Below are positions 1-10,817 of a stretch of DNA of 64,000 nt, piece after piece. The translations under genes and the position numbers were made by a program. Within the stretch, counting starts at the first letter, position 1. Every line of letters starts with the position of its first letter. Below the pieces are notes generated by a model. It was not told where the DNA came from and did no database searches. It worked only from the letters and a program-made list of their open reading frames with translations. The stretch comes from Nymphaea colorata (lineage: Eukaryota > Streptophyta > Magnoliopsida > Nymphaeales > Nymphaeaceae): NCBI RefSeq assembly GCF_008831285.2, contig NC_045149.1, forward strand, positions 22,512,535 through 22,576,534. Reading direction: 5' to 3'.

Positions 1-1368
1 ACCCTCCTCATGAGGATAAGCTATAGCCTTTGCTGTACCAAGCACAATATTGAACTGATTTTCCCATGTGAGCGTACCGCCATTGCTAAACAAGTTCTTT
101 TCCAAGGACCCATTTTCCAAGTACTCAAGAACTAATAGCCTTTTCTGTTTTCAGCCCAAAATCCAAACATAGTCACTAAATTCATATGATTGATTCTTCC
201 AACGGTGCTTACCTCACTCCAAAATTGTGCTTCTGATCCATGACTCAGACCCTCTAGCTTCTTCAGTCACAACCTTCATATCCTCTAGGACTCCCTTATT
301 GACCACCCCTGATCCTCCCCTTCCGATTTCATTGCTGAAATTGTCTGTGGCTTTCTTAAACTCTTTGAAAGTGAACCTTCTAAATCCCATTGTAACAGCC
401 ACATAGCCTTGATTGAGATTGTGGAGGTCGATGGTTTTATTATGAAGATAAGCACAAGCAAATGCCACACATATTATTTCTGCAATCCCAGATGCAAAAG
501 CAAAACGGGTCAGATACTTTAAATAATCTCCATGTGCTTTGCCGACTTTAGGTGAACGTACATATGAACAATCTAAATTGGATTGGCCAATAGTGCTGGT
601 GCTAAAGTTTATCTGTATTGGAATTTTGACATACATGTCGCAAAAAATGTGAGGACTAGATTGGACACTGAGGAGGATGCCCTTTGGGTAGCAATTTCCT
701 TCTCCATCCAGCCTATATGCAAAACCATGACAGTTACAGTCACTTTTGCAGATCTTTTGGCAATCTTCAAGTGATATTTTTGGCTGGTAGTTTAGTTCGT
801 AGTCATAGAAATCTGTCTATGGAAGCTTAATAAACTTCACTTCTGTCCTATTACAAACAATATCTAATTCTGGTTTGCATACTTGATTCCAGTCAGCTGG
901 ATCTTTCATTTGAAAGCCACCAGGACAAGTGCATGTAGGGTTTGCTCTATAAACACAGATTCAATTTTGCCCACAAAGGCCGTGGACGTCATATCTGTCC
1001 AAATTCAGCAACCACGAAATTTGCCAGTCTTTTGTTGTAGGATTAAGGCTATATAGCTTGAGGCCTTGAGCATACCATCAAGATCCATTGTTAATCTTCT
1101 CTTGACTCCTAAACCAACATGTGATGCCGAAAATTCCAGCTTATCGCTTGTGGTAAATCGACCCATGTCATCAAGAATTGCGTAGTATAAATTAGGTTCA
1201 TTGTCTTGATAATTAATGTTAGAAATGAACAACTTGCAGAGTGATTAGTGCTACTTATCGTCATTAATGGCCATGCTAGAGTAATTATTTGGGTGTTTTA
1301 TATAAGACTTAGCATGTGACTTGGAAGAGTTATCAAAGTGTTGAAAAGAACTAATAATTGTATTTAAC

Positions 1369-1391
1369 TCTCTCTCTCTCTCTCTCTCTCT
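1369..1391. repeat. (TC)n microsatellite with adjoining (TG)n
   Basis: A run of TC dinucleotides is followed by TATATGTGTGTG. It marks the left edge of about 650 bp that is present in the intron of copy A and absent from the matching intron of copy E. Confidence 0.8.
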
Positions 1392-1414
1392 GTTATATAT
1401 GTGTGTGTGTGTAG

Positions 1415-1529
1415 AGTTCGGCAAGCCCATAGTGCTTCCGGTAGTCTTCTTCAGAAGATTGGCAAGAGTCCTGTTGAAGGCTTTTGCCAGGCCATTTGGT
1501 GCAGGATTATAGGCCGTGACATATTGAAT
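1415..1529 (-). mobile_element. Ty3/gypsy integrase scrap inside the copy A intron
   Basis: The minus strand reads open for 38 codons with VTAYNPAPNGLAKAFNRTL, then LANLLKKTT. This matches the end of the retroviral-type integrase core of plant gypsy elements, where the pattern is YHPQxNGxAExxNRxL. No LTRs, reverse transcriptase or other integrase parts are recognisable beside it, so it is a fragment. It sits in sequence (about 1356-2010) that copy E lacks. The rest of that insertion, about 1530-2010, has no feature I recognise apart from a short TA run near 1880-1900. Confidence 0.6.
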
Positions 1530-3130
1530 GTGTCTTAATTAATAAAGCTAGGCTACACTGGCTGGTTGAAGTCATGAGCAAGCAGAGTGGCTGTTGAGGT
1601 TGGCGGGAGAACGAATGGCCTTTCATTTCCGCAGGGGAGCTCTACGCCTTGGTTGTGATGTAAGTCGGGGCGCTGTATCGGAGGTCAATGGTGTTTGAAG
1701 TTTGGTGAAGGGAAGGAGTCAAATTCTTTGGCCGCAGGCTTGTTCCTTGCGTAGCTTGCTCTTCATCTACGCCACAGTTGTTAATCTAGGCCACAGTTGT
1801 TAGATCCGCAAAGCTCCCAAATATAAAGGTTAAGCACGCGAGTGGGTCAGTCTATGAAAGGATAGGACCTGCACTGTATATATCTATATATATATATATA
1901 GAGTCCGGTATAGGCAATTTGTGGGGCCAGACTCCAGTAAAAACACCTATGACGTTGATCCAAGACGAATAGTCTTGTTGAAGCGAGTGGCTCTGTTTTG
2001 TTACTTCTTTTCACTTTACATGAAAGACCGATAATGTTGTTGAGATCATGGTCTTTTTTATTGAATCATTTTAGCCTAAAGATGAAGAAGTCAGCTAAGT
2101 CAAATAAAATTGAAAATTTTAATGGATTAAGTTTGAATTACAAAAATTAAAAAGTAGAAAAGTAAAAAAATAAGAAAAGCCAACCACTGAACTTTAGTTT
2201 ACTTTGGTGGGTCGACATGATTTTGTTGTTTATTCATTGGACAACTTTGAAAAGGGAGGAGAATCGGATTTTGTAATATATTTTCCAAACAGTACTATTA
2301 ATATGTGATTCAGATTGGCTTGTTTCCTATGTTGAAGATTATTCATCATGAATATACAAATTATGCTTATACGACTCAGCCTCCATGCTGGAATATTAGA
2401 TGACCTGCCGTCTTGTAAGGCTGCCTCAAAATATCCCTAGCAGAATTGACGATGTGGCAGATTGCGGAAGGTTCTAGAACTATTCTGTTTATCTTGGAAT
2501 CTTATTGTAATTTTTTGTATTCAAATATAGAAAATTTTATTTTCCATTCATTATTTCTCAAAAGTGTATAAATATCCATTGATCAAATGAATGAATGAGC
2601 GAGAGGCTCTGTTTTTCACTCGCCTTTAACTTTTCATACTCTGTTTTTATGTTAACTCTGTCCACATCCTGAAAATCGTAAATGAAACTCAGCACATTGT
2701 CGTCATTGAAGTGGGCAACGTAATAACCCTTGTGGAAATGCCTTTTCCTGCTATCGACACTAATCTCAAGGACCTCGTTAATGGCTGCCCTGGCAGCAAC
2801 GTATCCATCGGGTGGTGGAACCTCTGCCACACGACCCTCCTCTCGCCGTCCAACAGTAACAGGTTGCCCGTTTCCTGCGACTCTGCAACCACTCCCGCAC
2901 TCGTGCCATCCGTGTTGGTGGTCGTCCACATGACGCTGCCATCTGCGTCCACCAAGGAGAGGTCTGCTCTTTGTCATGGTAACAGCTATTCCTTTCATCC
3001 TTGCCTCGTCTCGGCCTCCGAATGTCCGTGAATGTCCTTGTTTCAGAGAAAGGGACGTTCAAGGCAAGGATGAAAGGAATAGCTGCATCCTACCGACACA
3101 ATGATCCTCATGATGAGAACGGCTGAAGCT

Positions 3131-3870
3131 CTCCGAACGATGGTTTAGGGCTGTGACCAACTTAATTGTCGCACATCTATCATTTAAAATACCATCCACT
3201 AAAATCAAACTGACTATTTTGACAAGTTAAGTTTTTTTTTTTTTACCAACTATGCTACATCCTTTTAAGGAAAAGAAATAGCAGAAAAAGGAAAAAAAAC
3301 CCAACGAAAGGCAAGTAAAGAATGCTGGCGGCTCGTGGAGGAGACCGGTGATCTTGTCCTTACCATTTGTGTTGAGTGGACTAACAGTCGGGCCGACTAT
3401 TCTTGACGTGAATGAACGCCTCGATCGACAGATAAGGAGTTTAATGTTTCCATTCCGTGACTCTGAGTTCATGGAAATTGGAGGAAATCAACTCACCGTT
3501 CTTCTGTTGTGGGAAATGGGATGCAAAAGAAAAGTTCTCAAAACTCGATGGCCTGTTTTCTTTTCACTAATCTAATGATGTAAGTGCATCATGCAATTGA
3601 TTTGACAGGAACCCACGTTTCAGTTGCCTGGAACCACCAGAAATGTTTTACATGATTTTTACCATAGAAAAAAATCACATTCTATATAGTGTCATTATTC
3701 TGGGTTTGAAGAAATGCTTTACAGGATTTTTAACGTAGAAAAAAATCACATTCTATATAGTATCATGATTTTGGGTTTGAAGAAATTTACTTCACCTTGT
3801 CTAGTGGGGCATAGCTCAAATGGGTGGTTTGAGAGATAATGTTTTAAATTTTAACTCTTGTGTGGGCTTT
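3131..3870. other. 5' flank of copy A, no gene
   Basis: This stretch has no supportable gene. It resembles the 5' flanks of copies D (38600-39140) and E (45840-46130), for example in the shared GGTTCTCAAAACTCGATGGC-like block near 3533. It therefore belongs to the duplicated unit. The TATA-like TTATAA that lies upstream of copies B and E is changed here (TTACCA near 3359). Confidence 0.6.
3806..3868 (+). repeat. Possible tRNA-derived SINE remnant
   Basis: GGGGCATAGCTCAAATGGGTGG resembles a pol III A box (TAGCTCA-AA-TGGG), and TGTTTTAAATTTTAAC about 40 bases later could be a decayed B box. The same sequence is at 39064-39130 in the flank of copy D, so it predates that duplication. No target duplication was found and the call is weak. 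Confidence 0.25.
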
Positions 3871-4633
3871 TGATACGTCTTGGACTGCCGAAGGCATGGC
3901 CGAGAATCATAGAGCAGAACGGACGAGCGGAGTAGGGTGTAGCTGGGCACTCCGATTACCACCTGACCGGCCTACACCCTCTCTTTCTGGTGAGGTTAAC
4001 CTTGGCAGGGATTGCCGAGAGCATCAGGCAGCAGCACTACGCGCGGCGAAAGATGGGCGCAAGCCCAAGAAACGACCCACAGGGTCCGGATTCGTAGAGA
4101 GAGCGGGTGCAACTAGATCCAGTCCAGGTGCCCATTTTGCCTATATTTATTTACTCTTTTGTATTGTCTTCGTTTGAGACGTGTTGGAATCGTTTTACTT
4201 TAAGTTCTTTGTACCGTCCCGGGTTAGGAGTTAAGTGAACTGAGACGCTTCTCATGTATATAAGCTTTGTAATTAGGGTTTAGGGGATTACGCTTGGATG
4301 AAGAATGAATTGATTTTCACTTTGGGCATCACTTTCTCTCCCATCACATCTTCTTCTCAACCAAGTCTACTTGTCTTCCCGGCGGCAGCCGGATTGATTT
4401 CTTCTCACCATTGACCAGCAACGGCTGGTGTCTTTCTTCGATCCGATGGCGTCAATCCTCCTCCCGTCTTCAATACTCTTTTCTTTCTTCTCCCCAATCG
4501 GCCGAAGGAACATCTGCCTCCCCTGATTATGCGATAGAAAGGTAAGTTGTGGCAGATCACAAAGCTAAGACCAATCTGCCCTGCTGAGCGTGATCTTGGG
4601 TAGTGATAGTGTCTCGGCAGCGAGGTCCTATCA
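3871..4633 (+). repeat. 5' LTR of the FHA-carrying element
   Basis: The repeat starts TGATACGTCTTGG and ends GGTCCTATCA. It contains ATGTATATAAGCTTTGTAATTAGGG, a likely TATA and 5'-end region, near 4253-4280. Compared with the 3' LTR it lacks about 17-19 bases close to its start, and it differs at scattered positions. Confidence 0.85.
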
Positions 4634-4636
4634 ATT

Positions 4637-4650
4637 TGGTATCAGAGCCG
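4637..4650 (+). other. Primer-binding site (initiator tRNA-Met)
   Basis: TGGTATCAGAGCCG begins three bases after the 5' LTR end and matches the plant initiator-Met priming sequence. Confidence 0.9.
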
Positions 4651-5139
4651 ACGCTCACTGCGGCGGAGCAAAAAGCGCAGGATCAGTTTGATGCTAGCAG
4701 CCGTTTTCTGGCAGACCAGACTCTGGAACGAAAACTGTCGGCATTGTTTTTCTGGGGAAATTCGTCTGTCAGGCAATATACCATCGGAATCGCTTGCGTC
4801 TGAAGCACGCTCAGGCAATTTTTCAGAATTTATGAGGCAGTCATTGACAAGAAATCGATTTTTGAAGAGCGGGTTGTATCTCAGGCACAGATTTCCCCAA
4901 TTCTGGTGACAACTGAGCGTTCCGGCATCCATTCCGACCGATTTCAGATTCAAAAAGTGTTGATGATCCCTTCATAAGATTCCTGACAAATTTTCGAGCA
5001 AATCGAGCCCAAGAATGTCAAAATCCGTTGACAAATGAGGAAGATATAACTATTTGAAGATCTCCAGAAATTCTGTCGTTTTTCTGGCTGTAGAAGGAAA
5101 AATCCAGCGAATCCGACGAATTCCAGCACCGTGTTCTTC

Positions 5140-5370
5140 AGTCCCCAGTGGTGTCAGCTGTTTCGTGTCAGAACAAAAGCAGACACGCACAGACACATGT
5201 GTCTCATTGTGTCTCACGCAACATTAGCGGCGTTCATCGTCGTGTCTCGCAAAGAATCCCACTCTACACGCGTCCTGACATTTGATGAGTCCCGCTTCAC
5301 ACGAGTTGGGAAGATTAAAACAGGGCGCCGTCGTGTCAGCGTGTCCTCAGAGATTTTCACACGTGTCTGA
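5140..5370 (+). repeat. GTGTC-rich array in the element's internal region
   Basis: About eight GTGTC words and several GACAC words lie within roughly 230 bases, spaced irregularly. A similarly dense GTGTC cluster lies at 62955-63180. No coding function is evident; the open frames across it have no recognisable domain. The remaining internal sequence between 4650 and 5780 also holds nothing I can name. Confidence 0.5.
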
Positions 5371-5787
5371 TTGGGACACCACCCGATTCTACATTGCTCT
5401 TCTCTTTTCAGAAGACGAAGAGGCCCGAATCTTTATCAACTTCAAATGGCAAGCGTTTTCAGCTCCAAACTCTGATTTGGTCGAGTAGATATGTGTTGGA
5501 ATCGTCTTCGTGTTGGCTATCTGCACACCAATTTTTAGATTTTTTAGTGAGTGCACCACGACGCACAGTGAATGTTTGACCAAGAACCTGTTCTGAGTAG
5601 TACCCTATGACTGAGAACTTGGCCTGAGGCGTGACTTTGGGGCTCAATGGATCTGGATAGGAGATGACACCGATAGCGATCTTGGAGGCGCTGGATTCCT
5701 ACAGATGTCTTCTTTTTTTTGGTTCAAGTTTCGTGAATTTTGGACCATCCTGTGAGAAGATATTGATTTTTGAAGAAGCAAAGGTCT

Positions 5788-6558
5788 ATGAAGCGGCTAA
5801 CAGAGAATAAGAGTGCAATGGACTTAGTTCTTGGCGTCTACGTGGGGGACAAGCACCTAGAAGATATAGTGTTGATTCCGGGTTCGAAAATCAACCAAGA
5901 ACCGAGAAGGGAGGTCTGGACGGTAGGAAGAAACCCTAATTGCGACTTGGTGTTCCAACAACCTAGCATCCGTGGGTTCCACTTTGAACTCGAGGTCGAC
6001 AAGGTGAGTCGGCGAGCTTGGGTAACAAACGTGACGCTAACGGGAAAGCTGAGTGTTGTTGGGTATGTAATAAGACCCTCGCACACCGAGCCATTCTACC
6101 CGGGTGAGATCCTCAATGTCGGAGACTCAAACTGGTGCTACAAGCTGGAGGTGATACCCTCGATCTCAAACTAAGAAGAAGAAGGTCATGGCTGTGAGCA
6201 AAAAGAGTCTTACGAGGAAAGCCAAAAAGCAAAAGCAATGCAGCAGCTTTGTGAGAAAATCATTGGGGCCATCAACCGGCTGCAAGCAAAATGGAAGCAA
6301 GCTGAAGTGGCCATGGGTTCGACGGTTGAGAATGACACCACAGCCATAAGAAGGCCATTGTTACTACGGTCCTTCACTCCTCAGTGTATGGTCGAGCCTA
6401 AGGAGGGTGGTAGTGGTACTTCGGAAAGCTTGTTGAGCAGTCTACAAAGGGCAGCAACGTGGAAGATGGTCACGAGTTTGATAAGTGACCAAGGAGAGCA
6501 GGTCGAAGAGATTCTGGCCTATACAAAGAAGGAGCTTGTTCCAATGCCTTGGAATTGA
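5788..6558 (+). pseudogene. FHA-domain protein ORF inside an LTR retrotransposon, one in-frame stop
   Basis: The first ATG in the frame is at 5788. The frame stays open to a TAA at 6172-6174, then continues in the same frame to a stop at 6556-6558. This reads as one ORF of about 256 codons with one nonsense codon, or as a 128-residue protein ending at 6174. Residues about 40-125 look like a forkhead-associated domain, a phosphothreonine-binding fold. VWTVGRNPNCDLVF fits the GR and CD/I beta-strand signature. PSIRGFHFEL corresponds to the S-x-S-R-x-H core. ILNVGDSNWCYKLEVI fits the final strands, as in plant FHA proteins of the PS1 type. The part after the stop is rich in Glu, Lys and Gln (QQLCEKIIGAINRLQAKWKQ) and may form a coiled coil. 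I infer capture of a host gene fragment; the source gene is unknown. Confidence 0.6.
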
Positions 6559-6618
6559 GGGCATGGTCAGATCATCCAAGAAGATAGTCTCATACGAGCT
6601 TGGGGTCAAGCTCGATCT

Positions 6619-6630
6619 AAGGAGGGTGGA
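6619..6630 (+). other. Polypurine tract
   Basis: AAGGAGGGTGGA lies two bases before the 3' LTR, the expected site for plus-strand priming. The TRIM at 12.7 kb has a near-identical tract. Confidence 0.8.
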
Positions 6631-6632
6631 TC

Positions 6633-7412
6633 TGATACGTGTCTAATTTTGGCACTGTCGATGACTGCTGAAGGCATGGCCGAGAGTCATAGAGCAGAAC
6701 AGACGAGCGGAGTAGGGTGTAGCTGGGCACGACGATTACCACCTGACCGGCCTACACCCTCTCTTTCTAGTGAGGTTAACCTTGGCAAGGATTGCCGAGA
6801 GCAGTAGGCCGCAGCACTACGCGCGGCCAAGGATGGGCGCAAGCCCAAGAAACGACCCACAGGGTCCGGATTCGTAGAGAGAGCGGGCGCAACTAGATCC
6901 AATCCAGGTGCCCATTTTGCCTATATTTATTTACTCTTTTGTATTGTCTCGGTTTGAGACGTGTTAGAATCGCTTTACTTTAAGTTCTTTGTACCGTCTT
7001 GGGTTAGGAGTTAAGTGAACCGAGACACTTCTCATGTATATAAGCTTTGTAATTAGGGTTTAGGGGATTACGCTTGAATGAAGAATGAATTAATTTTCAT
7101 TTTGGGCGTCACTTTCTCTCTCATCACATCTTCTTTTCAACCAAGTCTACTCGTCTTCCAGGCGGCGGCTGGATTGATTTCTTATCACCATTGACCAGCG
7201 ACAGCTGGTGTCTTTCTTCGATCTGACGGCGTGAATCCTCCTCCCGTCCTCAATACTCTTTTCTTCTTCTCCCCAATCGGCCGAAGGAACATCTGCCTCC
7301 CCTGATTCTGCGATAGAAAGAGAAGCTGTGGCAGATCACAAAGATGAGACCAATCCGCCCTGCTGAGCGTGATCTTGGATAGCGATAGCGCCTCGGCAGC
7401 GAGGTCCTATCA
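6633..7412 (+). repeat. 3' LTR of the FHA-carrying element
   Basis: This repeat is colinear with 3871-4633 over almost its full length and ends with the same CGAGGTCCTATCA. It is followed by CCTTT, the right target duplication. Confidence 0.85.
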
Positions 7413-10400
7413 CCTTTTCTCTTCTATTGTGAATTGTGAAAAGGGTGAGTTCCTACGTGCAAGTTGAATCATGTGAAGTTTTCACCTTCGACTACGGACA
7501 TATCTTTTAGACCTTGAGGGCTTCGGCTCTTCCTCAGACAGTGAGATTAATCTTCCTGATTACCGAAAATTAATCTCACTTTGATGTAAGGGTATGATTG
7601 GATACAGGGATCGATCCCTGTGAAGCCAACTATAAATGATATTTGGGTTAGGCATCTAAAAGATCTCTTTGTACCTTTTTGCATAAAGTAATTTTGAAGA
7701 ACGCTGTGTACTGGGGCGTCATTCCGGTCGGCCAAGTGCCACACAATCTATCAAATCTTAACCTTTTCTCGGTCCTCAATCTCAATCAATACGATCCAAC
7801 CATTTTCAAAGAAAATAATGACAATAATGGAGGTATCCATCGGCAGAGACTTTAAATCTCTGTGAAATTAAAATAAGTATAATTTGTGTTTTCTGTGACT
7901 TGCTCTTCTCCTACGGCGTCTCTCAGCTATGGACCCGAGTCGGGTGGAGTTGACTGGTTTCACTATCAACCGTGACATACACGGCACATAACCTTTAAAG
8001 ACGAAGTTAATTTGGATGGCAACTTAATTTGGAGACACCACTGATTAAAGTGTCAAAATATGATGAAAGCTTAATTTGTTCCAAGAGTCGTTTTCCAATG
8101 GAGAAAGCAATGCATAGTCATTAGTTTTCCAAGGTTCAGGAACGGAATGTTTGCTAGACCAGGGACCACAACCACATAAGCATAGAATAACAAGAAAGCT
8201 TTTTCCAAAGTTTTAATATTGATGATCAGAAATCAAAGACAAACGAGCCTTTCTGAAATAAAAATTATTGTCGAAGGAAATGATAGTTTTGCATGATAAT
8301 TATTAAACAAGCTGTTGAAATGAAGGGATCAACTCTCTGTACATGTTGTAAAAAATGGTAGCCATCAACGAGCAAGTTGAAGTACAACGAAGGTAACTCC
8401 GAAACACTAGAAACAAGCCTCGTATCCTAGGGAACAAAGGGTTGAGTGGGGGTTTTGGCTTTTGGCCCATGGGTAGGTCTCTTGTCTAGATGGTAACCAA
8501 TTGTCCATTATCAGTTTGATAAAAAAAGAATTATCAAACTCAATCTCGAAACACTAAAATATTAAATGATAGGCAAATGCTTTTGTGTGTAAATCCATCA
8601 GTATTTGAAGTTGCTGATGGATACAATTAATTTTTTCTCTTTATGCTTTCTATCCTAATGAGGATGACCATAACTGTATGTTTTCCATAGACGTAGGTTG
8701 TAAAAGAACTGTCGTCTTCTATGTTTTTCTCACCGTATCCAAGCTAGATATCTGCTGCAATTTATTCCTTCATTCTCAAAATTTCTAAATTCATTGCTCT
8801 TCACCTTAACCAAGAGAATTTCCCGCTTTGAAAAAATCAGACTCTAGCCTTGATAGAAAGTCAGGACCTTTCAAGGTTTTATTGCTCATGTTGAAGATTA
8901 GGAGGAAGTAGCGGGTTGATGCGCAGAAGCGTAACCCATATCCAGCTTATATTTCACGTGGGAAGATTGAAAATGCTGTTAAAATTCTGGTTTACCAGCA
9001 TCTTGCCTGAGAGTGTTCAAGGCTTGGATGTTGGCATGTGTGCAAGCAAAAAGCTGAGTTTGTTAGGCTAGACACTGTCTCATAATGTAAACCCAAACAA
9101 AGACGACTGGTTGGTTGTGACAATCACGTCTTGACATGTTTTTTTCTAAAGTTTCAGTTTCACTGTGGTTATGAGAAAAAAAATTCGATACACGCGCTTA
9201 CTGATTTGAATCATTGAAAGACCAGCCCATCTTTATTGCAAATATAGAATATGATCAGTAAATATGGATCATTAGGAAGTGTTTCATTTATCTATCTTTG
9301 CAGACAGGGTGTTTGCATTGGGTATATGCATTTCCATTTATTAGGTTTAGGTTTTGGTTGAAAAGATTTTGAAAGACCCATCAATCGAATACTCCAAAAA
9401 ATCACAATAAAAACACCAACTACTCATATTGATATTGCTGGGGAAATATCTACTTTGGAAATATATTTCGTCAGCTGAGGTGACGGCCACCAATTTTGTC
9501 ATGAATACGCTGGCTTCTTGAGTTCTTGGAAATTTGATAAGCTTTTGTTACGATATGGATAGGGAAAACATATCCACCAAAATGTATGGTTGGCAGAAAT
9601 TTGATGAAAAGTGACAATTGAAACAAACATCACGTGCTTCTTTGTAATGGAAAATAAATTGAAAATAATGATCCCCAAGTAGTCTAATCAGGCTTCTCAA
9701 AAATAGAGCTGCACAGCAAGTTGCACCAACGGGCTCAACTTGAACTTTCTCATAAAAGCTCGACCTGTTTATAAAGGAATCTCCAGATCTAAGTGTAAAT
9801 TTATGCTTGACATGCTAAATGAGTGGACTTCGCGTTGTAATAAATCGACCCTTGAACTCAGCTCAACTCTGACTACATAAATGTGTCATGAATGAGAGGT
9901 TTTTTGTCGTTAAATCTTTCTTTTGGGGACATTTGGATGCAGAATATGTGCATTTTTTCGGGAATTTTCCATAAGATGGTTGTTCATAGTTGAATTAATT
10001 TTTTTTAAACCACTTACACTGTAAAGTTAACCACAAAAACGAGTTAACCAAATCAAGATTGAGATTGAAGCTATATTATCGTTTCGAGCTTAGCCCATTC
10101 TATAAAGCATGACATGAGTTTGAACCAAGCTCGAGTTTTTTGAGTCAAGTTGAAATCAACCTGGTCCAGCTCTAGCTTGACTCATGTGCGGCCTTACTTA
10201 GAACCCGTAAACAATGATGATGGTGTTGGAGCCACAAAGATGAAAGTGATGTTTGTTAAGCGGAATTATCGCTTAAGTTTAGTGCTTGACTTGGGTAGAA
10301 GGGGGCAGATGTCTTTAATTTTTTTGAGTTCTTCATTTTTTCATGGGTAATTTCATCAATCAGGAAATTTCCGTTTAAAGTAAGACCAGTGTCACAGAAA

Positions 10401-10640
10401 ATACATTATTTTCGAAAAAAGCAAAAAAAAATGCATGAAAATGAAACACCATAGAAAAGGAAAAAAGTCGTTTAAAAAAAACGTCAAAAACTAAAAAACA
10501 CGAAAAAAAACACGCTTTTTGCATCGTTTTTAAAGCGTGACTTTCTTTCTGAGTGATGGTATGAATTGTTATTTTCAAAAATTTTAAATGGTAAATTTGG
10601 AAATGCTCAATAAAACGTAAAGTTCAAACACTTAATCGGC
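7413..10640. other. Duplicated intergenic flank, no gene
   Basis: No gene is supportable here. The sequence is a diverged copy of the DNA between copies D and E. 7440-8240 matches about 39170-39980. 9115-9620 matches 40080-40590, and its central part also matches 48240-48760. A decayed hAT-like segment rich in GAGCTC/CTCGA words (about 9708-10195) matches 40692-41170. AT-rich homopolymer stretches fill 10380-10600. Confidence 0.6.
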
Positions 10641-10817
10641 AGAAGGGTAAATCAAACACTTCCAATCCTCACATACATAAAACCATCTATGAATTATTAA
10701 AACACTAAGCATATTACAATTGCCCAAATAAACCCACAATAACGTAAGAGACGACATAGGTACAAATGAAAGAACAAAAGGCAGTGGCTGAAGCAAGCAA
10801 TGATCAGATGATTGGGA

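Larger units (their letters stand above)
1..3130 (-). pseudogene. Copy A: broken G-type lectin S-receptor-like kinase (ZmPK1-like), runs off left edge
   Basis: This is the leftmost of five paralogous receptor-kinase copies. Reading on the minus strand, 3066-3130 holds a signal-peptide start region, 2640-2960 holds part of the bulb-lectin domain (VDADGSVMWTTTNTDGT, then TDTLLPGQPL-like), 640-1232 holds the S-locus/EGF/PAN region, and 1-640 holds the transmembrane segment and the kinase N-lobe (FTFKEFKKATDNF, IGRGGSGVV). It cannot make a full protein. A TAG stop at 817-819 replaces the His codon of the KLPHTDFY motif. A 2-nt deletion near 264-266, exactly at the catalytic Lys codon, shifts the frame. 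A stretch near 2976-3075 is inverted. The kinase C-lobe lies outside the window. The intron (about 1240-2635) matches that of copy E, so A and E look like sister copies. Confidence in family is high; domain edges are approximate. Confidence 0.85.
3871..7412 (+). mobile_element. Non-autonomous LTR retrotransposon carrying an FHA-domain ORF
   Basis: Two similar direct repeats, 3871-4633 and 6633-7412, begin TGATACG and end CCTATCA. A primer-binding site, TGGTATCAGAGCCG, complementary to initiator tRNA-Met, follows the first repeat at 4637-4650. A polypurine tract, AAGGAGGGTGGA, precedes the second at 6619-6630. The flanks are GCTTT on the left and CCTTT on the right, a 5-bp target duplication with one mismatch. 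The internal region is only about 2 kb and shows no gag, protease, integrase or reverse transcriptase. It carries one interrupted ORF with a forkhead-associated domain. The element must have been moved by enzymes from another element. The copy D flank at about 39133-39145 looks like the empty site. Confidence 0.85.

Noticed and set aside
5770-5787. Start of the FHA ORF at 5770
   Set aside because: That position is TTG; the first ATG in frame is at 5788.
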